DNA of 64,000 bases from Siphonodentalium dalli (GCA_032622095.1 CP136069.1:38418194-38482193); one strand, 5' to 3'. Positions 11,245 to 23,600 are shown, counted from the stretch's first letter. Notes: generated from the letters alone by a model not told the origin. Numbers and translations: made by a program.

Positions 11245-12470
11245 TGTTATATAGTTGACGATAATTTAAATAGGCGATTTTATTTTTTTCTGAAGGTGCC
11301 TTCAGTTTATTAGAGTATAATTCTTGCTTAGTAATAGAGGATTTTATTAGTCCAGATGTCATCCATGGTTCGCGCTTTATATATTTTTGGGGTACATTTC
11401 GTGTTATTAGTGGAAAAGCTAGATCATGCGCGTTCATATATATGTCTAAAAACAATTCATATGCCTTATCGGGGGAGTTAAAACTGAGAACTGAGTCGAA
11501 TTTACATGATTTTACCAAGTTTTTGAAAATATTGACATTATTTGGGTTGTAATTCCTATACGTAACTTTTTTATGAGAGGGTTTTATGGGTTTGTGTTTG
11601 TTTGATTCGGAGAGGAATATGCCGAAATGATCGGAGATGTCGCAGGTAATTATCCCTGTTTGGTGGCCACCTTGTACTTTGTTGGTATAAATGTGATCAA
11701 TTAGGGTAGCAGAGTGTTCAGTAATTCTTGTCGGTTTTGTTATCATGGGCATGAATCCTCTACTGAGTACATTGTTTATGAAATCGTTAGTTTTTTTATG
11801 CGTCTCGAAATTTAAGAGGTCGATTTAGAGGTCTCCTATTATGTAAGACTTGGTATTGTTCACTTGTTCTAATATATTATCGAATTTTAACATAAATTTG
11901 TCCAAATCGGCCTTTGGTGCTGTGTTTGGTCTATAAATAAATCATATTATATAATTATCGTTCGCCCCTCGGTGTATTTCTATAAATAATGTTTCTATTA
12001 CGTGTGGTATAAATATTGTCAAATCAGGTCTGGATTAATATTGAAGATTCTCCTTTATATAGACACCAACACCGCCTCTGCCATCGTCGCCGTCAGGTCG
12101 AGATTTGAATTCTAAGGGGTGATATCCCGGAAGTGAAAATCTGAGGAACTATGCACTTTGAATATATCTGTTAGGGCGATAACATCAAACAAATTTTCTT
12201 CTGTTTTCAAATCACAAAGTAAATGTTTTAGATCTCCATACTTTGCGTGAAGGCTTCTGCAGTTTAGGCCGAAGATAGAAAATTTTATATTATTTGAGAG
12301 CACTTTTTTACCCTGTGTAGGCGAGAAATATTGGCTTGTATTTTGGTTCCAAAGTTGGATGCTATCGGGATCGAATTCATCTCCTTCTATTTGAGACCAT
12401 TTTGCCGCGAAATCATGTGTATCCCCAACCTCACTCAAAGTTATGCTATTTGCAGACGTAGTTGAAAATT
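11245..12470 (-). pseudogene. LINE AP-endonuclease domain, decayed
   Basis: Minus-strand relic of the endonuclease half of a non-LTR retrotransposon ORF2. From 12438 the frame holds I-F-G-L-N-C-R-S-L-H-A-K and F-D-V-I-A-L-T-D. Past a frameshift or stop near 12112 come G-R-G-G-V-G-V-Y-I-K-E, I-I-G-D-L (the GDxN site, here followed by a stop), L-I-D-H-I-Y-T-N and I-S-D-H (the catalytic SDH). The last part, P-W-M-T-S-G-L-I-K-S, is the usual linker before the RT. Several in-frame stops make it nonfunctional. The family (jockey/CR1/L2 group) is clear at the level of APE-type LINEs; the clade is not. Confidence 0.8.
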
Positions 12471-13261
12471 TCTAAATTGCTGTAATATGCGCCCTTGGGA
12501 GTCGCCATATGATTTTGTCGTTGTGCGGAAAATCGGTACTTATGCGTGGAAACTAATACGAATATCATTTTACTATTATGAATTCAAATTTTGGTGGGAT
12601 TATATCAATAGGAAGTTTATCCGCGAAACGCTTATGAAAGTATAAGTATAGCATACATGGAGTCAATTTGTTATCAATTACAAATTATATAGATGAAATA
12701 ATTATTAACAAGGATGACATAGGCTTATATATATAGAGAAATTACAGATGCATTAAAATGTATAGATGTATATTCATACACAAATAAACATATACCGGTA
12801 TATGAATACGTTATGTATACATGGCGATCAAGACCCATTATTTAGTTTCCGCGTTAGCACCCCAATCCACCCCATTCACAACCTGTACATAAGGAGTCAT
12901 GTTCACAGTGGTGAGAACAAACAGTGGAGAAAGGGGGGTGAACACAGCCAGCCTCCAACGTGAACGATGTCAATTCCAGTCGTTTAGAAAATGAGTCTCA
13001 CTTTAACCCATGTAATTAAGTGCTTATATTGCCATGCATTGATCACTGATTCATGAAATTGGTCTAAACTCTGTTGAAGGATATATTGAAAATATTTTCA
13101 ATAGTACGACATGAAGTGCGGACTGTTCTGGCGCTTACTGTATCTGTCCATGATGATGTACACATCGTTCCTAAAATAGTATGATTGTGTCGTCATCTGG
13201 TGCACGTTTTTATCGTGCACACAGGACCAGTGAAGCGAAGACACACGGCGACGTGTTATAT
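12471..13261. other. Unannotated sequence left of the Harbinger element
   Basis: No gene supported. The sequence is AT-rich with ATATAT stretches near 12727-12735. The frames at 12766-12963 and 13181-13399 have no motifs; the second runs into the Harbinger terminal repeat. Confidence 0.4.
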
Positions 13262-13308
13262 AGTGCCACCGCAGACGCTGCGATTAAAATCGTAAGTGGG
13301 GAAAATCG
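13262..13308 (+). repeat. Harbinger left TIR (47 bp)
   Basis: Identical in all 47 bases to the reverse complement of 42447-42493. It is followed by further GTAG/GCAGACGCT motifs (CGTAGCTTGCCCGCAGACGC), probably subterminal binding sites. The transposase start codon lies 40 bp beyond its inner end, so promoter and leader must be within or next to the TIR. Confidence 0.9.
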
Positions 13309-13348
13309 TAGGTGGAGAAATCGTAGCTTGCCCGCAGACGCTACGGTG

Positions 13349-13358
13349 ATGCGACGAT
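13349..13358 (+). CDS. Harbinger transposase, separated first codons
   Basis: ATG at 13349-13351 followed by CGA CGA T. The last 8 bases (GCGACGAT, 13351-13358) are the target duplicated by the 3.9-kb inserted element. The duplicate at 17296-17303 continues the same frame into exon 1 with no stop, whereas without this ATG the right-hand part has no nearby in-frame start (only GTG at 17327). I infer that the original transposase began here and is now split from its start codon. Confidence 0.65.
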
Positions 13359-14447
13359 TAGACTGGTACCCTGTCCCAACTCCAGCTACTCGCCCGTAGG
13401 GACAGGGATAGGCTAAACAGAAAGTGGAATTTTGAATTGTGTTTCCGGTTTGTGAGACATTGTTTTAAAATAGAAAAGCACATTTCAACATGGGTACGTT
13501 TTTCTTAATTTAATAATACAAGACGCAATTATATAACTTTGACAACTACTCAATCAAATTGAATAGAGTGTTTTTCACAGGAATCGACTAACCCCGATCA
13601 ACGGCAATAAGTTAAATAGTGCGAAATCATGTTTTTGTAGCTTGGATATTTGGAAACTATGATGTCAACAAACACCCCCCGTAACAGGTTACATCAATTT
13701 TGTGTCGAAGTTTGCTGCCTCATGTCGCATTTTATTAACTAAATTCGTCGGGGATATATTTACGCTCATGTTGATACCAAAATTAACGCAATGGGTCGAT
13801 GTGATTTGCCTGGGTGAACCTTTTACCATAAATTGCCAAACTTGGCTATACCGTCCCATGATCTGACAAGTTGGTCAGTCTGTACTACATACATTTAAGG
13901 GGTTTATTTACATTAATGATAAAACAGGTATCTCCTTCACACATATATGTCAATATAAGTTGATGACGATAGTTTTATTTGTTCCAAATAAGTTTCGTGA
14001 GGTACTAGTAATCACACCCCCCCCCCCTCGTGCACGGTTACATCAACATTGAAGAAGTTTGCTGCCTCATGTCTGATTGTTTTATTTCGATGTTTCAGCT
14101 ATATTATTGTGGTCATTTTAGTACCAAAATCATCTATATGAGGCAGATATATTTTGTTTGCGTGAGGTGTTTTGTGTCAAACGGGAAAATCTGAGTTGTC
14201 TGGGGAGCAACGGAGCATGAGGGTTAATATTACTAGTGCATATTATTTGTTGTTGTCTGTATGTCAGTATGGCTATTCATGTTTGACCATACCAGTATAT
14301 ATTTTTTTTATAATAATTTTGAGTCTCAGCAAAATGTGTACTATATTGCATGTAAATAATTAAAAATAGTAGTAGATGAAAAAAATCATGTTGCTATTAT
14401 AGCTTAGTTATAGCATAAGTACCAGTAATATGTTTAATATTTTGCAG

Positions 14448-14574
14448 AAATGGACCGTACACCAAGTTAAATATCAACGAGTGTCAGTACAAAGAGAAGA
14501 AATGTAAAAAGAAATCGGGATATCAGCACCCCGACCAAACACCACTCCGTGAGAAAAAAAGACAAAGTTTTTCT
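14448..14574 (+). CDS. Candidate orphan exon, function unknown
   Basis: A 127-base open block sits between a good acceptor (T-rich then TTTGCAG, ending 14447) and a consensus donor GTAAGT (14575). In the open frame it encodes about 42 residues including N-G-P-Y-T-K-L-N-I-N-E-C-Q-Y-K-E-K-K-C and a lysine/arginine-rich end L-R-E-K-K-R-Q-S-F-S. It lies in the centre of the long-inverted-repeat element, so it could be a remnant of that element's own transposase or a captured exon. I do not recognise the family, and no partner exon with matching phase was identified. Confidence 0.35.
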
Positions 14575-14810
14575 GTAAGTTTTCTGAAATGCATATCATA
14601 TTTTAGTGGTTATTATTTTAAATACAATTTTATAATATATTTGGAATAAATGGCTAACAGCTCTGAAATCATACCTTTATCCTCATGACATTATGATCTA
14701 TGAGTCTTGGTAAGGTGGTTATAACTCTTCTCAGCTCATCACCTAAAAATTAATAATAGTTTGTATGACATATTGAAAAAAGCATGTCTTGTACAGTACA
14801 GGCCTACTTG

Positions 14811-15228
14811 TACAGTAATGCCCTAAATAATCGACTCCTTAACCACAGCAGAATTATGGGTAATTTTTCAGGATTTAGTCGGAAATATGGCTTGCTGCCA
14901 TTCATCAGATAGCTCTCGGTGAGAGTTTTCCACTGAATAGCAACAAGCCATATTTCCGACTAAATCCTGAAACATTTCCCATAATTCTGCTGTGGCTAAA
15001 GAGTCAATTACTACAGTATTGCTCTAAGTAATCGACTTCTTAACCACAGCAGAATTATGGGTAACTTTTCAGGATTTAGTCGGAAATATGGCTTGTTGCC
15101 ATTCATCGGAAAGCTCACGGGGAGAACTTTCCGATGAATGGCAACAAGCCATATTTCCAACTAAATCCTGAAAAGTTACCCATAATTCTGCTGTGGTTAA
15201 GAAGTCGATTACTTAGAGCATTACTGTA
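14811..15228. repeat. Two tandem ~210-bp palindromes
   Basis: The second unit is a near-perfect hairpin (15012-15228). Its left arm, GCTCTAAGTAATCGACTTCT and onward to CGGAAAGCTC, is mirrored on the right to GAGCATTACTGTA. The first unit (14811 to about 15011) is a diverged copy of the same palindrome lacking its last bases where the second starts. Ends are TACAGTAATGC-like. This is a foldback MITE that inserted into or duplicated next to a copy of itself. The two opposing open frames (15115-15387 and 15134-15421) are shadows of the symmetry. Confidence 0.75.
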
Positions 15229-15271
15229 CAGTTTGAGGTCCCCCATACCTACCTTAATAAATACCCAGACC

Positions 15272-15708
15272 AAGCCCGGATTTAGTGTGTCTGACATTTG
15301 CAGAATCATGTCCCCAGAGAGTGAATTTATTGACACTGTCAGACACAGCAGGCTAGCATCACCAAATTCACCATTTGGGAACCTCATTCTGCTTAGGCCT
15401 CAACTGCTATGGGAGACCTAGGATCATATTGAAATTCCCCAGTTGAAGTTGATAATGTTCACTCATTAGTCACCTCGATTATGCAAATTATTGTCTGCAA
15501 ATTAGGGGGAAAATAGTAACTGAACAGAAAAGTAACTAAAATAAATGTTAATTTGAGGCCATAGATACTGGTACATGTACTTCCAGAAGATGAGGCCTAA
15601 GCAGAATGAGGTTCCCAGAGGGTTAATTTGGTAATGCATAGTAGCATCACTAAATTCACCCTCTGGGGACCTCATTCTGCAAATGTCTGACACACTATAT
15701 CCAGGCTT
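15272..15708. mobile_element. Double-hairpin MITE family D, copy 1
   Basis: Ends are AAGCCCGGATTTAGTGTGTC and its inverted partner ending TATATCCAGGCTT, with a possible 4-bp target duplication GACC (15268-15271, 15709-15712). Each end carries a hairpin built from GCAGAATGAGGTCCCCAGAG and GTGAATTT(G/A)GTGATGC folded back on itself. The centre is about 200 bp of single-copy AT-rich sequence. Other copies are at 21238-21626, 32016-32108 (one hairpin only) and 55544-55760. No coding capacity; frames reading M-R-S-P-E-G-E-F are hairpin artefacts. Confidence 0.7.
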
Positions 15709-15884
15709 GACCCTGATCCTAATATTTTTTTTTGTCTACCAAATTTATAAATGACACCTGGACTATTTACCTCAAAATCTGCATAAGAATATTCTATTTC
15801 ATTCTACATTACTCTCAGTAAATCAAGTACCAGTGCTACATTGTAAAAGTCAAAACTAATTGATGAGGATTAGAGTGCAAATCT

Positions 15885-16133
15885 GTAATCCTTTCATGAC
15901 GGGAGCCGTACTGGTGCAGCATTAAAGACCCTGTTCCAAAGCATTCTCTTATATTTGCGAGTCTCCCATAGGGCGCCTCGCATATATAAGAGAATGCATT
16001 GTCTTACAAGATCAAGGTAAATATTGTTTGGCCAAAGCATTATCTTTTATAAGGGATCCTCACATTTATAAGAGAGTGCATTGGCACAGGGTGTTCACAA
16101 AATTTGAGGAAGCTCCAGTCATGGAAAGGTTAA
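15885..16133. mobile_element. TTAA double-hairpin MITE, copy 2
   Basis: Left end TAATCCTTTCATGACGGGAG, right end GCTCCAGTCATGGAAAGG then TTAA (16130-16133). Two hairpins of the CATTCTCTTATAT..GCGAG type lie inside, one well kept (about 15938-16003) and one decayed (about 16033-16087), separated by 'cttacaagatcaaggtaaat'. It is the reverse orientation of the copy at 57280. Same family as 2277-2697, with different outer ends. Confidence 0.65.
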
Positions 16134-17296
16134 TACAGAAAAGATTTTTAATCAAATTAATCAATAGAAAATAAGCAATTAATTTTCTGAAATAGGGACC
16201 CATTTTTTTTATTTGAGGCAATAGTTTCTATCAGAACAACATGGTATGCAGTTAACTAGGTTTATTTAATTTTAGGCTTGAAATTTAGAGGATATTACTT
16301 GGTTGGTTTGATATCAGGTCCGAAATCAGCCTGAGACTGAATGTCAAACAGGTGCAGGGTCACTGTGTCACCAATAAAACATGTGCGGGGGTCACTGTCA
16401 CAAACAAATAAATAAATTAATGTCAAATCTACCAAGTAATATCATATTTATTAATTAGATCGCCTCTTTGTAGCTGACAACTCTTTCAAATGAGTGACAT
16501 CACGCAAACAAAATATATCTGCCTCATATATATGATTTTGGTACTAAAATTACCACAATAATATAGCCAAAACATCGAAATAAAAAAATCAGACATGAGG
16601 CAGCAAACTTCTTCAATGTTGATGTAACCGTGCGCGAGGTGATTACTAGTACCTCACGAAAATTATTTGGAACAAATAAAACTATCGTCATCAACTTATA
16701 TTGACATATATGTGTGAAGGAGATACCTGTTTTATCAGTAATGTAAATAAACCCCTTAAATGTATGTAGTACAGACTGACCAACTTGTCAGATCATGGGA
16801 CGGTATAGCAAAGTTTGGCAATTTATGGTAAAAGGTCCACCCAGGCAAATGACATCGACCCATTGCGTTAATTTTGGTATCAACATGAGCGTAAATATAT
16901 CCCCGACGAATTTAGTTAATAAAATACGACATGAGGCAGCAAACTTCGACACAAAATTGATGTAACCGGTTACGGGGGGTGTTTGTTGACATCAGAGTTT
17001 CCAAATATCCAAGCTACAAAAACATGATTTCGCACTATTTAACTTATTGCCGTTGATCGGGGTTAGTCGATTCCTGTGAAAAACACTCTATTCCATTTGA
17101 TTGAGTAGTTGTCAAAGTTATATACTTGCGTCTTGTATTATTAAAGTAAGAAAAACGTACCGATGTTGAAATGTGCTTTTCTATTTTAAAACAATGTCTC
17201 ACAAACCGGAAACACAATTCAAAATTCCACTTTCTGTTTAGCCTATCCCTGTCCCTACGGGCGAGTAGCTGGAGTTGGGACAGGGTACCAGTCTAG

Positions 17297-17624
17297 CGAC
17301 GATCTGCAGCTGCGATTTTTATCCACGTGATCGATGATTTGTTAAGGCGGCGTTTGCGACGAAAACGCCTGCAACGAAATCGCACACTATGGTCCAGGCA
17401 GTGGATACTGAGGCGTCCAGTACATGGAGCTTTTCACTCTCTTCAAAAGGAACTAGAGAAAGAAGACCTAGAGAGCTTCCAAAAATTTCTAAGAATGACC
17501 CCCCAAAATTTTTCGAAGTTGCTGGACATGGTCAGTCCCCTCATTCAAAAGAAGGATACGATCATGAGGGAGGCAATAAAACCGGCAGAGAGATTGTCTA
17601 TAACCTTGCGTTATTTGGCAACTG
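17297..17624 (+). CDS. Transposase exon 1
   Basis: Open from 17297, just after the TAG at 17294-17296 contributed by the inserted element, to the donor ACTG|GTAAAT. It encodes the basic N-terminus (R-R-R-L-R-R-K-R) and a helical segment E-K-E-D-L-E-S-F-Q-K-F-L-R-M-T-P typical of Harbinger proteins upstream of the nuclease. It ends with one base of a split Gly codon. Confidence 0.85.
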
Positions 17625-20600
17625 GTAAATTATCCTAGATGATTTCAAAAAATTATTAGTAATATTACGGCCGAGTAATCGCAAGCGCCTACTACGTAGT
17701 AGTACTAGTAGGAAACAAAATGCTGTTCGTTTGGTTTTTTTGGGGGCCTAGGATACAGAATTGTGTCAATTTTTCTGGGGGGGATTTTTTCTGGTGAATT
17801 GGGTGCGCTAAAATATCCTGGGAAGCAGAGTGCTGTCTAATTTTTTAGGTGTGGGGAAGGGTTGAATAAATTTTTAAAGGAATGGGTGGGGCAAGATATC
17901 CCGGCAAGCGCCTAGGAAACAGAATTCTGTCCAATTTTTTTCTGGTGGGGGGGGGGGGGGATTTTGTTTGGGAACTGGAACTGGCAAAAAATCCTGACAA
18001 GCGCCTAGAAACAAAATGCTGTCCATTTTTTTCTGGGGCCTAGGATACAGAATTATGTCAAATTTTTCTTGGGGGGGGGGGGGGGGGGGGGCAGGATTTA
18101 TTTTATCTGAGTTACATGTACTACTGCCGTTAGTTTGTCTAGTTTGATGTTGTATATAACTCCATCTAAATTAATTTTCTTCATGTGGAAACAAAGTGTC
18201 CACCGAGTTGTGAATGTCAAAATCCCCCACAGTAATTATGGTATGGTGAATATTTAACTATGTTTTATATGTCATGATAATTTATATGAACCAGAAACAA
18301 AATGTAAGAGTGTTTGTACTCAACACAATTTGTCAGTCGGTGTCCAACCCATGCAACGGAATTGGGTGAGTTTGTCCACATTAAAAGCATTTTCCATGAA
18401 AGTGTAATTTAACATAAAATACACAATCAAGAACGATATTAAATCCAGTATATTTGCACTTGAATATTGACTGCTTTTTCTCTCAAAGTAATCCATATTC
18501 CATTGCCGATCGCAGACTGCTGCTTGCAGCGGTCAAGTCACTATCTATAGATTTACTGGGTGTTTGCACACAATTGAGGACATAGATAATAGTTTCTGAA
18601 CTTTAATAATTGAATAACAGTGTAAACTAGAATACGTGGATACATTTAGCTAATTATATTAAAATATTGTCAATCGAAGCGATAAAAGATGGCTGCAAGC
18701 TAAATACAATTTTCACTGATAGGAACCGGAAACGGAACGAAAGGTTGAACTTAATTGGGAGAGTGACATTTGGTTCTCACTATCCACAAACATGTGTTCA
18801 TTTTATCCAGTGAAATATATTGTAAGCTCAATCTTATGAAGAGAAATCCTGGCAAGCGCCTAGGAAACAAAATGCTGTTTTTTTTTTTTTTTGGGGCCTA
18901 GGTCTGAGCTAGGATACAGAATTGTGTCAATTTTTCTGGGGGGGGGGGGGGGGGATTTTTTTAGGTGAATTGGGTGGGGCAAAATATCCTGGGAAGCAGA
19001 GTGCTGTCTAACTTTTGAGGTGTGGGGAAGGGTTGAATAAATGTTTAAAGGGATGGGTGGGGCAAGATATCCCAACAAGCACCTAGGAAACAGAATTCTG
19101 TGCCAATTTTTTTCTGGTGGGGGGGGGGGGGTGATTTTGTTTGAGAACGGGTGGGGCAAGAAATCCTGGCAAGCGCCTAGGAAACAAAATGCTGTTCGTT
19201 TTTTTATTGGGGCCTAGGATACAGATGTGTCAATTTTTCTGGGGGTGGGGGGTTTTTTTTCTGGTGAATTGGGTGGCGCAAAATATCCTGGGAAGCAGAG
19301 TGCTGTCTAATTTTTTATCTAATTCATTATCAGTTAAAGGTACTTAAACTGTTTAAACAACCCAAAATCAAAAAATTACTATTTCTTCAGTTTATTGTAT
19401 TTGAGTCAAAGAAACCACCCAGCAAAGCTCAGATTTATCAGATATCTAACATTTGGATGGCTTACATGCCTTGGTGTGTACACGTTAAAGAGCGCATGCC
19501 AGTAATGGAGTCACAGCAGGGTTATATGTTACTTGTACTGAGTTTGATTACTCCGTGGTAGCACCTGACCAGTCTGTCTATAACCAGAATAATATGTACA
19601 GATTGTTAGATACAGATAGGGTTTTTGCAAAATTTCAAGAAGCTTCAGCCTGAAATTATTAAGTGGTCAAATACTGATATTAGTTAATAAATAAATAATG
19701 GTGCAATATGTGATATATCTAAACAAATATAAATTGAAAGGAAAACAATGGAAACCAACTATGAATATGATGAATTATTGACAACATATTTTCTGTTACC
19801 CCATATAACTAATAATTATTTTAAATGACTTAAAGGGTCACTAAAACTGGTACAGATGGGTAATGTCGTGTGATATGCACTTTTGACCTTATATGACTTG
19901 TGGTTTGGGGAGCTAATAAATGATATGATGAATACATGGCATTTATTATCAGTCCAGAAGATACTAGTATGTGTGGAAATTGGTGCACAAAAGTGAAATA
20001 ATGCAGGGAATGTCACGGGATATGTTTTTTGAAATCAAATTATTTACTACTAGCAGGTTAGCCCGCCACTGTCGTGGTTGGTCAGAAACATGACATTTTT
20101 TAAATTTTTTGTTTCTGGCGTTTACCCGATGAAATCCCCCCTTCCTAGGAACGACAGACAACGCATTCGTTTTAGCTCACCTGAGACGAAGTCTCCGGTG
20201 GAGCTATAGTCATCACTCCTCGTCCGTCGTCCGTCCGTCGGGCCGTCCATCCGTCCGTCCGTCCGTCAACTTTTTTTTAAACATCTTCTCCTCTGAAACC
20301 ATCATACCGAATTGGTTCATATTTGGTGTGGATGTTCCCTAGGTGACTCTCATTCAGATTTGTTCAAATGAGGTCACTGGGTCAAATAGTTGCGAAGCCA
20401 TAACTCTATTCCTCCATAGTAATTCTTACAACGACTTCTTGTTCAGAACCATTGGGTCGATTTAGCTAATATTTGGTATGGGGGGGTCCTTGGGTCACTG
20501 GTGTTCAGATTTGTTCAAATGAGGTCACCCGGTCAATTAGTTGAGAAACCAGGGCCATAACTCATAGTAATTCTTGCAATGACTTCTTCTAAAAAACTAT

Positions 20601-23600
20601 TTGGCCGATTTAGCTTATATTTGGTACAGAGATACCTTGGGTGACTGGGGTTCAGATTTGTTCAAATGGGGTCACTGGGTCAAATAGGGGCAGAGCCAGG
20701 GACATAACTTTAAAAACAAAATTGTTTTGCATTTTGACCTTTAATTTTTGTTTAGGACACATCACAGCCTCATATTTCTTACCTAGATTTTTCTTAGCAT
20801 GTTCTTCATCTGTATGGATTTTGGTATTGTTTATTTAACCCCTTCCACTCTTGTTTTGATATATAATTCATCCAAGACAGGATTACTCAAAATTTTTTCA
20901 TCTGATCAACACCAAATTTGGTATATGAATTTTTGACACTTATATACAGATCAAGTTAAAATATGGGTTTGATCCGATATATTTTAACAGAGTTATGGCC
21001 CTTTATAATTCACACCTCTTTGCTATGCACTATTAATTTTTAAGAGAACACTGAAGCCTGTATTATTGAAAAAGCCAATTTATCATAGTGTGGTCACCTG
21101 ATACTCTTGCTGTAGATTGCTTGCTTCAGACCAGTTTACCATCTGTCATAATCATTACAAGACATGACATTAGCTAAACAACTATTCTACCAGAGTCTAC
21201 AAGGAATAGTCCATTGTTCATTTCTCCAAGCCTGGACATAGTGTGTCTGATATTTGCAGAATGAAGTCCCCAGATGGTGAATTTAGTGTTGCTACCCCAT
21301 ACAGCAGGCTAGCATCACCAAATACACCCTCAATTACCTTATTCTGCTTAGGCCTCATCTTCTGGGACAATTTTTTAGTTTAGTTTCTATATCCCCTAAT
21401 TTGTGAATATAAAATGCATAATTGAGGTGCCCAATGGGTGCACATCACCAACTTTAACTGGAGAACTTCAATCTAATGCTATGTCTCCCATAGCAGTTGA
21501 GGCCTACACAGAATGAGGTCCCCAGAGGGTGAATTTGGTGATGCTAGCCCGCATTGCAGGATTGTGTCATTAAATTCACCCTTTGGGGACCTCATTCTGC
21601 AAATGTCAGACACTATGTTCAGGCTTTATGACTGTCTCTATTCATACCTTGTGTTACATATTACTTATTGCTGGAAGATTAGGGAGTCTATGTACCTATT
21701 AGCCCTTAGCTACCCTCTGTGTTGATGCCAGCTGGTTTTCTGGATAACATAAACATATGGTATGACGGAAATTGTACTCTGCAGCCATAATTGCTGCATT
21801 ACCGTTTGGGTTATTAGCCAGGCTCTGCAAGTACAATGCAACCTGGAGGTTCCAGCTGGGGCTCAATCACCAATTTATTATCTTTAATTTTTTTTACATT
21901 TCAGCATTCTGTAAGGCCAATCAAAAAAGATACTATGTTTCCGCACATCGACCGACCCTAAAAATAACTGCCGACCCTAATCTTTTTTGATATTTTCTTA
22001 AATTTATTTATTTATTTTTTATTTATTTTTTACCACCAATGCACATACATAATGATGTTCATTTGGGAACTATCAACAGACATGGTGGGTGTGTATCGAT
22101 ATATATATACTACTTTCGGGCTCCAAATAAAAGTGCAGGCCCCAATAATAGTGCAGGGGGGGGGGGGAATTCCATTGAAAGTTAATAAAAGTGCAGACCC
22201 AAATAATAGTGCAGGGGAAACTCTGAGCAAAACATCAACTGAATAAACATATCATTTTTACAGTTCGTGTAGGTCAATTATAGGAATCGACATACATGTA
22301 GTACGGTATATGTCATGTGGTGTTTTATTCAGTATTTAAATATTCACATGTGTGTCATATATTTGAATATGTACATGCATAAAGATATAAACTCATCATT
22401 TTGGTATCCGAGTCATATAGAAATCTTGAATTTGTGCTGATTTAAATTTTCATAGCCTCAAAATTAATAAACGTGCAGACCCAAATAAGCACTGTGCAGG
22501 GGGGAAATTTCCCAAGAAAATAATAAACGTGCATGCATGTTTATTTGGAGCCCAAGAATACCTACCCTAATTTTTTCACATCATTAGCGGAAACATACTA
22601 TCTTTCTGTTTTTAGCCTAATTGATTATCAGTTAAAGGTACATAATCTGTTTAAACAACCCAAAATTACTATTTCTTCAGCTTATTGTATTTGAGTCAAA
22701 GAACTCACCCAGCAAAGCTCAGATTTATCAGATATCTAACATTTTTCTGGCTAACTTTGTATGAAGATAACTATAAAATTGAGTTGCTTTGTGTGTTAGA
22801 TATATGCAAATCGGGCCAAATTTCTTTAAACAATATGTTGATAAATAACATGTATTGGGAAATTTTATACCATAGTTGACAGTGTTGGCATTATATTTTT
22901 GTAATTAATCAATTCTGATAACTGAAGACAGTGAAGTGGCATTTTAAGCAATGTTGTTGGAAGCTGGTATTATGGGGACCAAAATTTCAGATTATGTAGC
23001 TTTAACAATTTTGTATATATAGTATAGGCATCAGTTGACATTCCCCAATTGGATGAAGGATATACAGAAGATTGGTAACAAGATTAATCCTTTTATTCAA
23101 ATTAGAAAGCTATAATGCCCACAAGATGGCCACTCCACATATATGTATTAGGCAGGATATCATTTTTTTCTAAATACTAATATATTTTATGGTGCAAAGT
23201 TGTTGACATCGTCCACTCATTTATATAACTAATCAGCATATTATATCCAGCATTTTTCGGGAGAGGGTGCTGAATATAAAAAATAGGCAGATCTGAACTG
23301 TCAATTAGCTTCGGAGAAACGTATAACATAGTTACCCAAAATGTTTACAAATTGACAGACATGTGAACAAACTTAATTCCAGGTAATGCAGAAGCTACAT
23401 GTACTAGTATAATTTTTGCAAAAATTAATGACTGCACTGGTGTTTGCAAAATTATGTGAATATCTATCTTGATTATAATCCATTTGAAACAACTAAAATC
23501 AACAAGTGTTAAACTTTAGCAATATCTATCTTTTTTGGATGTCTGATACACATAATGGCTTTTCCTGGATATTTTCAGATTATTTGAGCACAGCGAAAAT

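Larger units (their letters stand above)
13359..17295. mobile_element. Long-inverted-repeat element inserted at the transposase start codon
   Basis: Arms 13359-14168 and 16496-17295 (~800 bp each) are near-identical inverted repeats starting TAGACTGGTACCCTGTCCCA. The 8-bp direct repeat GCGACGAT flanks the whole element (13351-13358, 17296-17303), proving insertion. An 8-bp duplication fits hAT and a few other superfamilies, but the terminal bases do not settle which. Each arm repeats a GTTTGCTGCCTCATGTC block twice. The ~2.3-kb centre holds a candidate lone exon (14448-14574) and three smaller palindromic elements that inserted later. No complete transposase is visible, so the element looks nonautonomous or gutted. 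Confidence 0.8.

Noticed and set aside
17389-17628. 79-residue plus frame in another phase
   Set aside because: Shadow of transposase exon 1, which carries the recognised Harbinger motifs.
20641-20838. 65-residue plus frame
   Set aside because: Lies in the mollusc-type dispersed repeat; only chance openness.
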